Positions 1-12,343 of a stretch of DNA of 64,000 nt are shown here, in pieces. Both the position numbers and the translations under genes were made by a program. Source of the DNA: Mactra quadrangularis (Eukaryota; Mollusca; Bivalvia; Venerida; Mactridae). Position 1 is the stretch's first letter, and the number at the start of each line of letters is the position of its first letter. The stretch spans positions 38,305,267-38,369,266 of the forward strand of contig CM046308.1 of assembly GCA_025267735.1 (NCBI GenBank), written 5' to 3'. The notes beneath the pieces were generated by a model. The model did not search any database. It saw only the letters and a program-made list of their open reading frames with translations, and was not told the DNA's origin.

Positions 1-376
1 CTTTTCTACTTGCCCATAGAGAACAACAATTTTAAGCAGCTTTTAAATGAATTACATATTACACATGCTATTGTCAAATTAAAAAGATGGCACAGACATT
101 CCACGGCTGACCTGCAGATTTAAACATTCATTTCTCCATGGAAAAGTGGAAAAAAATTGAAATCATGCCTTTATGAAATCATGGCCAAACATATTTTGTC
201 CTCTTCAGCAATAGGCCCAACAACATACAGATAAGATACGCCACAAAAATGCTATCAATTCAGCATGTCAGTATTACTGTGATCAAACCTGACCACAATA
301 TGACAGAAACTTGCCGTCCAGTAAAATGACAAATATGGAGATAGTGCACTTTAACTTGAAGACAACAATAAGATAA
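1..376. other. No gene seen
   Basis: AT-rich sequence without a convincing exon, RNA gene or recognisable mobile element. Short open frames here have no splice-site or composition support. Confidence 0.5.
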
Positions 377-478
377 CTCCCCACAAAGGAAACACCCCCA
401 CATAGGGAACTACCCACGAAGGGGACTCTCCACACAGGGAACTCCCCACAAAGGGAACTCACCACAAAGGGAACCCTA
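377..478. repeat. Short G/C-skewed minisatellite, unit about 17-18 bp
   Basis: About six imperfect copies of a unit containing GGGAACT followed by CCCACAAAG. Units differ by substitutions and 1-bp indels, so this is an old array. The minus-strand reading frame over it is a by-product of the repetition. Confidence 0.75.
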
Positions 479-585
479 ACAAAAAACCCAGTGATGAAAT
501 CATGAAATCATTTCTTATCTAGCTCACAGTACACAGCCCAACAGAAAATTAAATCAATCTCATCAAATCAGACCACTTACACCTA

Positions 586-868
586 GATCTCACCAACATG
601 TAAGGCCAAAACCTCACCAACATGTAAGGCCAAAACCTCACCAACATGTAAGGCCTAAACCTCACCAACATGTAAGGCCAAAACCTCACCAACATGTAAG
701 GCCAAAACCTCACCAACATGTAAGGCCAAAACCTCACCAACATGTAAGGCCAAAACCTCACCAACAAGTAAGGCCTAAACCTCACCAACATGTAAGGCCA
801 AAACCTCACCAACATGTAAGGCAAAACCTCACTTACATGCAAGGCCAAAACCCTCCTCACATGCAAAC
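586..868. repeat. 24-bp minisatellite, about 11 copies
   Basis: Near-identical 24-bp units (CTCACCAACATGTAAGGCC plus AAAAC, with an occasional CTAAAC end). The last two units are diverged and carry ACTTACATGC. Because 24 is a multiple of 3, the minus strand stays open through the array as an 8-residue repeat (VRFWPYML). That explains a 124-codon spurious ORF. Confidence 0.9.
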
Positions 869-1021
869 AACTTTGCAACAACAAAATTACTACCCTCAGG
901 ACAATTAACAGTATGGCTGCCACGGTACACCTTAGGGTTCAGCTTCAACTTCCAGTATGTGTGCTGTATGAGGCATATCAGACTTACACATAAGATAAGA
1001 CAAGGCTTATGATAACCACAA

Positions 1022-1165
1022 AATTTATTCATTTTGGTTTAAGATCTATTTATTTCACATACGAGCTAAGGATATCATATTTTCACAAGTAGCCACTCTC
1101 CAAATATTGCATCCATATCTCACTAATGAAATAAAAATCGATTTTAAACTGAAATAAACACATAT
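1022..1165. mobile_element. Palindromic miniature element, copy 1 (degenerate)
   Basis: A fold-back whose arms contain AAGATCTATTTATTTCA on the left and TGAAATAAAAATCGAT on the right, around an ATATTGCATCC core. The same arm and core sequences recur at 58497-58610 and 63640-63790, so this is a dispersed family. It has no coding capacity. Confidence 0.6.
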
Positions 1166-1312
1166 CCTATACATATTGCCTTTTACTCGAGTTAATTAGC
1201 AACACAATAAATGCCTAAAATTCTATAAATGCTAAAATTTAATGTCCAAATGCATTAAATCACTTAACATTCTTATTTTTAAATAATGATTTGAAATATA
1301 AAATATCGAATT

Positions 1313-1585
1313 TTGGCATCATATAATTATGAAAGGTTACCAAACATAGGCATCATCTCAAAAAGAAAAATTATCAAATATCAGAATTGTCTCAAAATGA
1401 AATACTATCAAATATCGGAATCGTCTCAAAATGAAATATTATTGAATATTGAAATCATCAAACAAAGAATATATTATCAAATATCGAAATCGTCTAAAAA
1501 TAATCAAACTATTTGAACTGTCTCAAAATGAAATATTATCAAATATTGAAATCGTCTCAAAAATGAAATACTAAAGAATATCAGC
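1313..1585. repeat. Degenerate ~36-bp AT-rich tandem repeat
   Basis: Six or seven diverged copies of a unit containing ATCGTCTCAAAATGAAAT followed by ATTATCAAATATCG. Copies differ by substitutions and small indels. The plus-strand ORF across it is repeat-derived. Confidence 0.7.
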
Positions 1586-1907
1586 AGCATCTTTTAGATA
1601 TGTTCAGTATTTAAGAAAATCAATCAAATGATTAATTTCCTTACTAAGACACATCATGGGACATGTATACTGTATATACCTAGACAAATGTGCTTGATAT
1701 ACTAGCTCGCAATATTAAGTTTGCCAAACTCTTTATCAATCAATCCAAATATGGATGAGGCCACCATATTTCAGACAAATTATATCCTTTTAATTGCACG
1801 TTCTGGTTTGTTAGATAGTACTGCTGGATTATTTTAGTCATCCATCATACTGATTATTTCCAAACTCTTCATTTTGAATGGTTTAAACCATTGTTTGCGA
1901 ATGTCTG

Positions 1908-2095
1908 AACTAGGGATGAGATGATATGGCTATATATTGATACAATATCAATATGTCAGTTTCACGATACATATTGTGGCCTAGCATGATATATCACGAT
2001 ACAACTTACGATATGATGAAAACTACACTTATTGTATCGTAAATAATCATATTGACTCCTTTTATATCGATAAGTATCATTGATGACCATTTCAT
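1908..2095. repeat. AT-rich region with repeated TATCG/CGATA motifs
   Basis: Repeated short motifs such as CGATAC, TATCGT and ATATCGAT form a loosely self-complementary stretch. It resembles an eroded fold-back element, but no clear terminal repeat or target duplication could be drawn. Confidence 0.3.
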
Positions 2096-2115
2096 CTTTT
2101 CCCTAATCTGAACAG

Positions 2116-2353
2116 TGAACCAAATCATGAGCACTTAACTGCAGCCTCCAATCCTAAGGTGTACCCTGGCAGCTCTACTTCCTGACAAATATTTATCACT
2201 CTCACATCCCTTAAGGGGGCTATAGGAGGCGACGTCATGGGCCTCATGGTATTCCCACAACAGAGTGGCATTCCCACTACACTTGTTGCAGGGACACCAC
2301 AATACTGCCACAATGGGGCAGAGAAGATGGTTGCAACCACCACGCAATGGTAG
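2116..2353 (-). other. GC-richer island with an unclassified open frame
   Basis: This 240-bp stretch is more GC-rich than its surroundings. Two minus-strand frames are open across it (about 72 and 74 codons). One is Cys-rich with a C-P-C-x2-C cluster, and a possible acceptor (GATTGCAG) lies at its 5' side. No family is recognised. A 22-bp segment here (around 2152-2175) matches 915-938 in inverted orientation with one mismatch, so a dispersed repeat is more likely than a gene. Confidence 0.25.
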
Positions 2354-2589
2354 CTGCAATCAGTGAGATTCTAGGATGTAAGTGATCTGATTTTTATGAG
2401 ATTGAAGTTCAACTGGTGGACTATGACAGTGAGCCAGATCCCCTGTACACCCCCCAAACAGAACTGAACAAGAAAAAACACTGACAAAAGTGTTGTGAAA
2501 TAATGCCATTGCTTATCCAACATCAAACTCGCCAGAATCTTATATATAACTGACCTAGTCAGCTGATCCATCAATGCTACCGCCACCAG

Positions 2590-5500
2590 GATTTACTCAT
2601 CATGGGACTGGGCATACCTCGCAGCAAAAATTTTGATTTTGAAATCTACCCAACTTTCTTAAAGTCTGTTTTCTGGGAATGCAAGAGACGGGAACCAAAT
2701 AAGAGACGGAAACCTAACTAGTATTAATGATAGATTGATCAAGGCAAGATCGCGTTGGCAATCTTGCGTTGATCATTCTATATTATGGAAGCCAACAGAC
2801 ACCTAACAGAAAGAATGAATTTGCCCTCTTGAGGTTACAAGATACCGTGATATAAAATAAATGAATGCAGCAAAAACAATGAAAAAATGAAAAAAAGGAT
2901 AAATCTCCAAGTCAAATACTGTCATTTACATAATGATAAATGTGTATTCAAAAGGTTGGTAGTTGGCTTAATAACTAATGTTAAACATCATGAAAGATGA
3001 TATGTAATTCTAATGAATTGCTTATCCTCTTTCATGACTTCGACTACAGTACTGTTAAAAAAAGTGACTACCTCGATGATATCTTAAAAATTGTAATATA
3101 GAATAAATAGTGAAGTATAGAATAATTAAAAAGTGTAACTCTAACATTGAAATGATTATTTTTAAATTTTAATACCCTCTAAAAGTACTTAACCTAATGT
3201 AGTCTCAATTTAAAGTGTATAAATCTTCATCTTTTGCATATTGATTAGTTTGCAGTAACTTAATGAGAATAATGTCTAAGTAAACCAAAGATTAAATAAA
3301 TCTAATAAAATTAAGGTTGACTGTGAATTGCAGTGAAATGAAAATTTTACAAAATTTGTGAGGCAATAATTAAAATAAGAAACCAATAAAATCTTATACA
3401 TTTTGATGCAAGAAGAATTTATCAGTGAGACATGGAAGATTCATACACTTACAATACTGTAGCCAGTGTTAGTTTTCTAGAACTCATACCTGAATACCAG
3501 CTTCTCATCTTACACAGTTTTGTAGAAGATACACAAATGACTCAAGTGCCTGGTTGGTAGAGTGATAATATATTTGGTCTCTCCATCAAATATCTAGGTT
3601 AAGTTGATGATCAATGATTTCTCATGTATTATCACCTTAATACATTGTAAAAGGTCGAGTGGTTCATAATTCATACATAATTCAAAGAACAGAAGAAAAT
3701 AGGATAGCTAGAATTGTGTAACAGTAGAAGATTGAGTAGTTAGTGTGATTAGTTGAACCTAAAAATTTCATACATTAAACTGTCTTAAAATCTAATTTAC
3801 AAAATTGAATTCTCATTTCTCTTAAATATTATACTTTAACACCCCAGCTATTCTAAAGAGTATTTTTTTGAAATTCTTTTTTAAGTTATGACAGTTTTCC
3901 TATTTGCCCTTAACATGTTGATTAATTTTGTTAGACAAGATAGTACTACAATCTAGGACTCCATACCCTAAACATTCATTCACTTTAATGGCCTACTATA
4001 AAATAATTTGTGATATATCTAAAAGGCTATTTAGATATAACCGTAATTCTTTGTATGCAAACCAAACTTTTCTACAGGAAAGATTCAAATATTAAAGCCA
4101 AAATATTAAGCAATGTAAAAAATAAATGATCAATAAGGCATCATACAAAAATAATCAATTAAATTTTCTCCCACAATACAGATTCTTTAGAAATTAATTT
4201 TCTCACAGTGACCAAAAGATAATGTGATATTATTTATATCAAAAAGCTATATAGAACAAGCCGAGTGTGGCCAAGTGGTTACGATGTCCGACTTGAAAAT
4301 ATTCAATAGATAGCCATGTTGTTTCAAATTGCATACAAAATTAACCTAATAGTTTTCCTAAGCAAAATGTTTTATCCTATTACCTAATAATTGACAGACC
4401 AGGAACCAGACTCAAGAGTGATTAATATAAGTTGAAAGAACTTGTCTAAAAAATCCAGCCACAGTGAATTAGTTAAAATGTACATAAATGAAAGAACTTA
4501 TCATTAAGGTTTAAATATAACATTTATTTACAAACGTTTTAGCATCACTTACGTTAATAAGTCAGTCTACTTTATTTATAATAAATAAATCAAGTCTTAT
4601 ACTAATAAAGCAGGATTCACAAAATCCTTTGGTCACTGTATATGTTTATTGAGTAAGGGGTCGTAGACATTTGGGGTGTGGAAATAAGGAAATCCCAATA
4701 TATTCTGTACATCTAAGATTATGAAAATTTAACACCTCTTGCTCCAAAGTTCATTATCTAATGAATGATTAAAAGCTGTCAAAATAACGTCTGTGATTAA
4801 ATAATTGCGATGAATTTGAACAAAATATTAATTTATCCCCAATCAAATCAAAAGCAAAATTATGTTTTCTAAGCAAACAGCATGATTGTTATACATATTG
4901 TACAATACCCTTCCACACCCCTTCCTTAAATGCATCATACTTTTCCTCTAATTTTTGTGAATACAGCTTGTTCATATTGACCAAAGACAAATGAATACAA
5001 TTAACATTCTAGTAACAACACTAAGACTAACTTATCTACTGACTATATAGTAAGTGATAGTAAAAGTGTAAACCTAGTCTCTGGTCAACATGAGTGAGCT
5101 ATATATGATAAAAATCCTGACAAAAAATGTAATTTTGGTAACTTATAAATTTAAATGCTCATCATAAATCATCAAAGCTAACTTACAACAATCAAAATTC
5201 TACAATGAAATTATATTACAAAGCACAACATTAAAGGTCGTCCGATCACCCCTGACAACCTACTTAAAAATTAATGTCTAGAAGCATGAACTAAAGCAAT
5301 GTCGATCAATAAAGCACTTTCTGATCACTTAAAGCAATTACAAGAAAACTAAAATCTTTGTTTAAACAGCTAGGTGAATCAAAAACTACAATGAAGTAAA
5401 TGCTTAATAGAGGAAAAGTAGATCATCTAAATATAGACATTTTCTCTCTCTATTCCATAATTACCAAAGAACTAAGAATCTTAAACATAAAGTGGCGTGA

Positions 5501-6014
5501 TATACAAAAGTAAAATGAGGAGACATTTTACTTCTTCTTAATTACAGTGATAGACTGTACTATGCATATTACTGAAGTTTGGACAATAGGAAATTAATAG
5601 AGAAAAAGTCCCAGGTTAATCTATTGCTAACTAGCCAACTACCAGACTTCAATAAAAATGAATGCATGCCAGTTTTACACCAAACCATGAAAACTTGTGA
5701 CATTAACAGGTACTCTCGTGCCATTACCTTAAACTATACATTTTCATATAGACTTACATGAGTAGACAACAATTCCAGTTCCAGTTAACCCCAAAGTTTC
5801 CATATAGTGGATTGGTAAAAAATGGCAAACAGATATTCCAATGAAGTCAAATTTGTTGGAAAAATGATCACTTTAGATATCCAAACTATTCTTCGAATAT
5901 GGTAAAGCAACCATTTTGAGAAAGGGGTCAACAAATATCCGTATATAAAGACAGTATTGACATGGCAAAAAAAACTAGAAGTAATGTAAAGATCTTAGCG
6001 TGTTTTCTTCACTG
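2590..6014. other. 3.4-kb AT-rich gap, 3' flank of the minus-strand locus
   Basis: No exon, RNA gene or clear repeat was recognised. On the minus strand it lies downstream of the stop codon at 6015-6017, so it should contain that gene's 3' UTR. No polyadenylation signal there could be chosen with confidence. Confidence 0.4.
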
Positions 6015-6103
6015 TTACTGTGTACGTTCAAGCCATCTTCCTGAACCTTCCTTCAAGTTGTATAATGAATAGTTCCGTGGATTTGACATCATTTTGTTAA
6101 ATC
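6015..6103 (-). CDS. Locus A, terminal coding exon (unrecognised protein)
   Basis: On the minus strand a strong acceptor (TTCGTTTTCAG) is followed by an open segment encoding about 28 residues, including NPRNYSLYNLKEGSGRWL, and then TAA. The first two bases complete a Gly codon begun in the exon at 6771-6840, so phase is kept. The protein end is polar and mixed in composition, unlike random AT-rich translation. I do not recognise the family. The tail is vaguely like the end of a ubiquitin-like or RA-type fold, but that is only an impression. No membrane segment is visible. Confidence 0.65.
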
Positions 6104-6770
6104 CTGAAAACGAAGAAATAACAAAAATAAATCAATTATGTAATAATACTCCCAACAATAACACCTAAGATCTTATTATATTTATTTATCCCACATTTCG
6201 GCTGAGTGCCTTTTTCAAGGTAAATAAATAGCCAAAATAGTTTTTTTGTGTTTTTTTTTTTTTTAAAGATAAATCAAGAAATTACAATGACTAGTTTTTT
6301 AATAAGGATGTATGCTTACTTTACAATTGCATAAGTTAAATGCTTTCCAAATCATCACTTCATAGTTATATAGAGTAGTCAATAATGAATTAATGGATCA
6401 GCACAAAACTACACTAAATACTTGTGTATTAACATATGGTTAGACCAGTTATGCATGAACCAATCAGTATCCATTGAGTAGTTTTAGTTTGGTTTTCAAT
6501 AGTCAGTTAAGTCAAACAAAAAGCAAAATAAACTAAAATGAAATAAAATATTTTATTTGAAATGTCCCTGTACCATTCTTATCCTGACAGAAATACATTA
6601 AATGTATACACCTTAGGGAAAATGACCACAGTGTTCCTTTGTACAAAATTATATATAAACTATTTAAGTATATTTCATCAGCATACAAAGAAGTTTAAAA
6701 TATTTTGTAAAAAACTCACACTGGCCAGTAAAATAATAGAAGTAACATTTTCATAAGAACTTACACTTAC

Positions 6771-6840
6771 CATAAATAAGTGAAATTTCTTGTTCTATAC
6801 ATTGAAGAAAGGAAGCATCAGAATCATAAGGTTGGTTTGT
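6771..6840 (-). CDS. Locus A, penultimate coding exon
   Basis: A 70-bp minus-strand exon with a near-consensus acceptor (TTTGTTTTCAG) and a consensus donor (G|GTAAGTG). It enters at phase 0 and leaves one base, which the next exon completes. It encodes 23 residues, including SDASFLQCIEQEISLIY. It is acidic, with no low-complexity character. Both splice sites and both phases agree with the neighbouring exons, which is the main support. Function unknown. Confidence 0.65.
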
Positions 6841-6907
6841 CTGAAAACAAAACAAAAATTCTCATAAGATTTTCTTAATACACCATGTAATCTGCTGTCA
6901 TAGGAAG

Positions 6908-7709
6908 AATACTCATAGGCTAGTGGGTACCTACATATTTTTTCTCAATTAGAAAAAAGCATAAAAAGTTTACTACGTCAACAGCCAAATTAGACTCAAA
7001 ATATGTATAAAATGCAGTTTTGTTCAAGATGTATCTATGGTGACAGCACCATTACTGATTTAAGTCCACCTTCCTGAAACTCAAATTGATTGAAACAGTT
7101 TTTTCTGAACAAAGTCGTTCTTTGTATTGGCAAAACATTCAGACAATCTCTCAACAGTTAAAGTCTTATCTTTGGGCAACCCTTGTAAGTGTCACCATGT
7201 AAGTCCTTTAATGATTACAGCCTTATTTTGAAGCAGCAATAACGAGTGAAGTCATAAAGTCTTTCTACGTTAGAGCTTTTAGGAATGAAGACTATGGTAC
7301 ATAACCATTAAATAAGATCATAACCCTGGCAACCTGTACTGATGAAGACCGTGCATAACCATCAAAATCTTGCCCTCCTGTAAAGTTTAGCGCCGATCAA
7401 CTTCAACCCAGATGAAAAAATCTCATCCAATGAGAGTTAAAAGGGAAGACGATTTCATAGTCAGTATATAAACTAAAAAAATGTATTAAACCAAAATAGC
7501 CCGACTTAGACCTAAGAGCAGTTCACTCAGAGCACCAGTCCATTTCTATCATGTTATCAAAATACTAAAAGGTTGCATGAGTATGATCAATTCAATGTAC
7601 AACTCGGTCACTTAAAATGATATAAATATTCATTACATCAAAATTAATACAACATGAAAGAAAGCACTTAGCTGTAAGTCACATTGAGTAGATCTACACC
7701 AGTGGTCAC
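6908..7709. repeat. Intronic segmental duplication, copy 1 (~800 bp)
   Basis: Matches 8409-9213 in direct orientation at about 97% by eye, with scattered substitutions and small indels. This copy lies in the intron between the exons at 8112-8190 and 6771-6840. No terminal repeats are visible, so unequal exchange or a tandem duplication is more likely than transposition. Confidence 0.85.
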
Positions 7710-8111
7710 AATCTAATCATAATAACATCAATAATTCACATGGGCATTTAGTCAAACCATCAGTAAATTTCTGAAAATAAAGTCATAACTTTAAAAATTT
7801 GAAACAACTTCATGGAAACAGCACATATCAACAATTTAAATTGTTTAATCCCAAACAGAAAATAATCACTAGGTCACATAGCTAATGGCCATTTTTTTTC
7901 ACCTGTTACCTTTGATTTGTTATCATATACTTATTATTTTTGGTAAAAGATAGGCTAAGGTAGACAAAGGGCATGGTAGCAATTTCCATAGGAAACTGAC
8001 CATTAGATTAGAGATGATCAAGGGGGTTAACTCTGCAATGTTACTTTAATGCACTAAATATTTTTTATTAAGTTATCTCCCTTACACAAAACAATATAAC
8101 TTTCTACTTAC

Positions 8112-8190
8112 TGTGTCATTGGTCTGTGAAGTACAAACATACTTGTTTAACAAAAATCTTTCATCTCTACTGAATCTTAAAGTGATTCCT
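8112..8190 (-). CDS. Locus A, third-from-last coding exon
   Basis: A 79-bp minus-strand exon between a good acceptor (TTTTTGTTTGCAG) and a consensus donor (ACA|GTAAGTAG). It starts with one base that completes a codon and ends at phase 0, matching the exon at 6771-6840. It encodes 26 residues, including RFSRDERFLLNKYVC. Together with the next two exons it gives about 78 residues ending in a stop. It sits between the two copies of an 800-bp duplication. Family not recognised. Confidence 0.6.
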
Positions 8191-8408
8191 CTGCAAACAA
8201 AAATTAAAATTCTCAAAAGATTTTTCCAAATAAGGAGAAAATGTTTGTTCCTAGTAAAGGGTTACTTGATCAGTACATATTTGAGTATGAAAAGAGGACT
8301 TGCTAGCTTTACAGGTGATAACTAACCATAATCTTAATTTATCAAACATTTAATACTAAATTGTCTATGCCTACACTTTTTCTTAATAATAAACACCAAT
8401 AAAGCTGT

Positions 8409-9213
8409 GAATACTCATAGGCTAGTGGGTACCTACATATTTTTTTCTCAATTAGAAAAAGGTACGAAACGTTTTACTAAGTAAACAGCGGAATTAGACT
8501 CAAAATATGTATAATAATGCAGTTTTGTTCAAGATGTATCTATGGTGACAGCACCATTACTGATTCAAGTCCACCTTCCTGAAACTCAAATTGATTGAAA
8601 CAGTTTTTTCTGAACAAAGTCGTTCTTTGTATTGGCAAAACATTCAGACAATCTCTCAACAGTTAAAATCTTATCTTTGGGCAACCCTTGTAAGTGTCAA
8701 CAAGTAAGTCCTTTAATGATTACAGCCTTATTTTGAAGCAGCAATAACGAGTGAAGTCATAAAGTCTTTCTACGTTAGAGCTTTTAGGAATGAAGACTAT
8801 GGTACATAACCATTAAATAAGATCATAACCCTGGCAACCTGTACTGATGAAGACCGTGCATAACCATCAAAATCTTGCCCTCCTGTAAAGTTTAGCGCCG
8901 ATCAACTTCAACCCAGATGAAAATATCTCACCCAATGACAGTTAAAGGGAAGGTGATTTCAAAGTCAGTATATAAACTAAAAAAATGTATTAAACCAAAA
9001 TAGCCCAACTAAGACCTTAGAGCAGTTCACTTAGAGCACCAGTCCATTTCTATCATGTTATCAAATACAAAAAGGTTGCATGAGTCTGATCAATTCAATG
9101 TACAACTCGGTCACTTAAAATGATATAAATATTCATTACATCAAAAAATAAATACAACATGAAAGAAAGCACTTAGCTGTAAGTCACATTGAGTAGATCT
9201 ACTTCAGTGGTCA
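8409..9213. repeat. Intronic segmental duplication, copy 2 (~805 bp)
   Basis: The second direct copy of 6908-7709, about 1.5 kb away. The ~700 bp between the copies includes the exon at 8112-8190, which is not itself duplicated in recognisable form. Confidence 0.85.
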
Positions 9214-9425
9214 CTATTCAGATCTTTCAGACAAACCATACACTAGTAGTTCATTCACCAAGCCACAGTGACCTCTTCTCTTCGTAACCCTGAGAAGGGA
9301 GGCAATAACAGGTACCGACCCTTGCCTAAGGGGAGCCTGGAGACAACTGTGGTAAAGGGCAGCCTCACGTTCCCACATCCATAATAGGATGCCACAGATG
9401 GATGCAGTTTAAAGTCTTACCCAGG
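9214..9425. other. GC-richer island, unclassified
   Basis: A block of about 200 bp with higher GC than its surroundings begins exactly where the duplicated segment ends. All frames carry stops and no SINE or MITE structure was identified. It may be a fragment of an unrecognised repeat. Confidence 0.3.
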
Positions 9426-9921
9426 ACTAACAGTGAAAAAAACTTTCTCACCTTTACTTAAATAAAATTAAAAGAACAAATCATCATTTTAAATCTTTAT
9501 CTTACAAGAATGAAATGAAATTATTAGTTTTATTATCATGGAAATCTGAACTATTTCAGACATTGAAGAACTGTGAAATTAAAATGGAAAGGCAACAACT
9601 TTTTTCTATAATTTGTTTCCCCAGAAAAATTTGGTGCAATTACCCAAGTCATTTAAAATGCTAGCAAAACAAACTACACAACCCCTATGAGATGGAAATT
9701 TATCTACATCTAAGTAAACCCAGTTGGTAAGAAAATAAAGATTCATAAAATCTTTGTAAAGCATTGAAACTTCAAATTTTAACTATTAACTAAGTAATCA
9801 ATATTGCAATTTAGCTATGAATGTTGACTTTTTATACAAAGTCAAATCAAAGAACTGTAAATACAAAAATACATTTGTGCACAATGAAACTTAAAAGATC
9901 CAAGAGGGAAACAAGCAATAT

Positions 9922-11035
9922 GCAGGGCCGTCGCCAGCTTTTAAAAACTGGTCCGGCCATTGATTGTGAAGGGGGAGAGTACGAGAGGGGGAAAAATTAA
10001 ATTCTTCTGCCCCTAGATGGGATTTTATTGCATCTAGAGACGATTTTTTTTCATTTTGAATGTCTGCAATTTAGGCAAAATACAACTATTTCGACCCCTC
10101 AGTGAGTCTCTTCAGGCGGTGGCACCAAACCTAATTATATAATTAAATCTGGCACAGATATCCCCGCTATAGTTGTTTTTTATTTTTTTGTTTCGCTCTA
10201 TGTATTTTTGCAACAGAAACATATGATCACAAATATAGTTCAAGTCTGTTTATGCAAAATTTAAAGTCACTGTTACAGACTAACTAATATGACTTATTAC
10301 ATATTTTAAGTAATAATTATATAAAAAATTCTGAGTCATGTATTGAAATGTCATTCATTTCTTACATAAACATTGAAAAAAACCTGAAATATTCTGTGAC
10401 GTTGTTACCTAAACGCACTTTACAGTACTCAAAGCACAATAGCAATGAAATCGAATTTTGCCCTAAGCTGCTGTTCAGCATTACATTTGAATGAGTTCAT
10501 TTCTTAAATACCCATTATAAGCATTCATAACATAGCAAAAACTTTGCCAAGACTATACCCATAAATCAGTCCTTTTCGGAACATGTGGGGCACGATTTTA
10601 AAATTTACCAAACACACACTGACGCGACTCATTACACCCAGTGAACTCATTTGCAATGGCAGTCAAATCCAGAGCGTCTGTATGATGCTTATGAACATGC
10701 ATAGTCATGAGACTGTTTAGTCTAGATTGAGTCATAGTACTCCTTAGATAAGTTTTAATTCTTCGTAAAGCCGAAAATGTTCTCTCACTGGTGGCATTTG
10801 TTGCTGGTATAACTAGTAAAATTTTTACCAGTGTCACAACTTCTGAATAGATTGATCGCATTGACGGTGTCAGCTCGCGAAGATAAGCGAAAAGATATCA
10901 GATAGTTTGACAGTGCTACATTCTCGCTTTGCAAAGTATTTCCTAAGAGTGTCCAGCTGAACTTTCAAAGAGTCCATATTAATGTCCTTTGAGTACGAGT
11001 ATAATTCCGTCACCAATGTGAATTCATAACTTTAG
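9922..11035 (-). mobile_element. Truncated hAT-superfamily DNA transposon
   Basis: A TIR-like end (CAGGGCCGTCGCCAGC) lies at 9923-9938. A minus-strand hAT transposase C-terminal region follows at 10598-11030. The other end is missing, because a 48/49-bp tandem array begins at 11146. The size and single TIR indicate a dead fragment. Confidence 0.7.
10598..11030 (-). pseudogene. hAT transposase C-terminal (dimerisation) region, broken
   Basis: The minus-strand frame from 10861 encodes 87 residues with the hallmark hAT C-terminal dimerisation pattern: LVIPATNATSERTFSALRR, then KTYLRSTMTQSRLNSL, and further on a small-residue and FG tail. This is the form seen in ZMYM1-like and hAT C-terminal domains. 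Immediately upstream, at about 10880, the coding frame continues in another phase (KVQLDTLRKYFAKRE and following), so at least one frameshift separates the two parts. The DDE catalytic core and BED finger are absent. It is a relic and not a host gene. Confidence 0.8.
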
Positions 11036-11145
11036 TCCACAGTATCAGATTGCACTGCTTTGATCAGGAGTTCCTCAGAGTTTTAGTAGAACAATGACAA
11101 GTACATTTTTCAGACACCTTTCACTTAACCAAGATAGAGTGTGAA

Positions 11146-12066
11146 CTCTGAGAAACCAACAGAAGAGAAATAAAGGGCTAGGTATTTAGCATACTGGTGA
11201 GAAACCAACAGAAGAGAAATAAAGGGCTAGGTATTTACATACTGGTGAGAAACCAACAGAAGAGAAATAAAGGGCTAGGTATTTACATACTGGTGAGAAA
11301 CCAACAGAAGAGAAATAAAGGGCTAGGTATTTAGCATACTGGTGAGAAACCAACAGAAGAGAAATAAAGGGCTAGGTATTTACATACTGGTGAGAAACCA
11401 ACAGAAGAGAAATAAAGGGCTAGGTATCTAGCATACTGGTGAGAAACCAACAGAAGAGAAATAAAGGGCTAGGTATTTAGCATACTGGTGAGAAACCAAC
11501 AGAAGAGAAATAAAGGGCTAGGTATTTACATACTGGTGAGAAACCAACAGAAGAGAAATAAAGGGCTAGGTATTTAGCATACTGGTGAGAAACCAACAGA
11601 AGAGAAATAAAGGGCTAGGTATTTATATACTGGTGAGAAACCAACAGAAGAGAAATAAAGGGCTAGGTATTTAGCATACTGGTGAGAAACCAACAGAAGA
11701 GAAATAAAGGGCTAGGTATTTACATACTGGTGAGAAACCAACAGAAGAGAAATAAAGGGCTAGGTATTTACATACTGGTGAGAAACCAACAGAAGAGAAA
11801 TAAAGGGCTAGGTATTTAGCATACTGGTGAGAAACCAACAGAAGAGAAATAAAGGGCTAGGTATTTACATACTGGTGAGAAACCAACAGAAGAGAAATAA
11901 AGGGCTAGGTATTTACATACTGGTGAGAAACCAACAGAAGAGAAATAAAGGGCTAGGTATTTACATACTGGTGAGAAACCAACAGAAGAGAAATAAAGGG
12001 CTAGGTATTTAGCATACTGGTGAGAAACCAACAGAAAAGAAAGGGCTAGGTATTTAGCATACTGGT
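11146..12066. repeat. 48/49-bp minisatellite, 19 copies
   Basis: Units share GAGAAACCAACAGAAGAG plus AAATAAAGGGCTAGG and differ mainly in a TTTAGCAT (49 bp) or TTTACAT (48 bp) end. Copies are otherwise nearly identical, which implies recent amplification or homogenisation. Stretches of 48-bp units keep frame (16 codons) and give spurious ORFs on both strands. The array abuts the broken 5' side of the hAT relic. Confidence 0.95.
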
Positions 12067-12343
12067 AACTATTGAGATGAGAAGATGACAAGATCCTAAA
12101 TGTTTATTGTTACACACTTAATGACTTTATTATATAGCTTATAAATCTAACCAATTGACAATCTGCATTGGTACCATGTGACCATCCAATATATTTCGGT
12201 ATTGGATCGAAAAATATATATTATTTTTGTATTGGACGGTTGGGTATATGTGCACTAAACGATGTGATAATGGCTGTGATTGTTTTGTTAGGGATGATAG
12301 CGATGATGGTCATTTCAAGTAAACGAAAGATATATAATAAAAA

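Noticed and set aside
549..923. 124-codon minus-strand ORF with VRFWPYML repeats
   Set aside because: Shadow of a 24-bp tandem array.
9505..9580. Minus-strand 65-bp segment with acceptor and donor-like sites
   Set aside because: Open in one frame only, and its phase is incompatible with the exon at 8112-8190.
11146..12066. CRISPR-like regular direct repeats
   Set aside because: Units are contiguous with no unique spacers, and the DNA is eukaryotic; an ordinary minisatellite.
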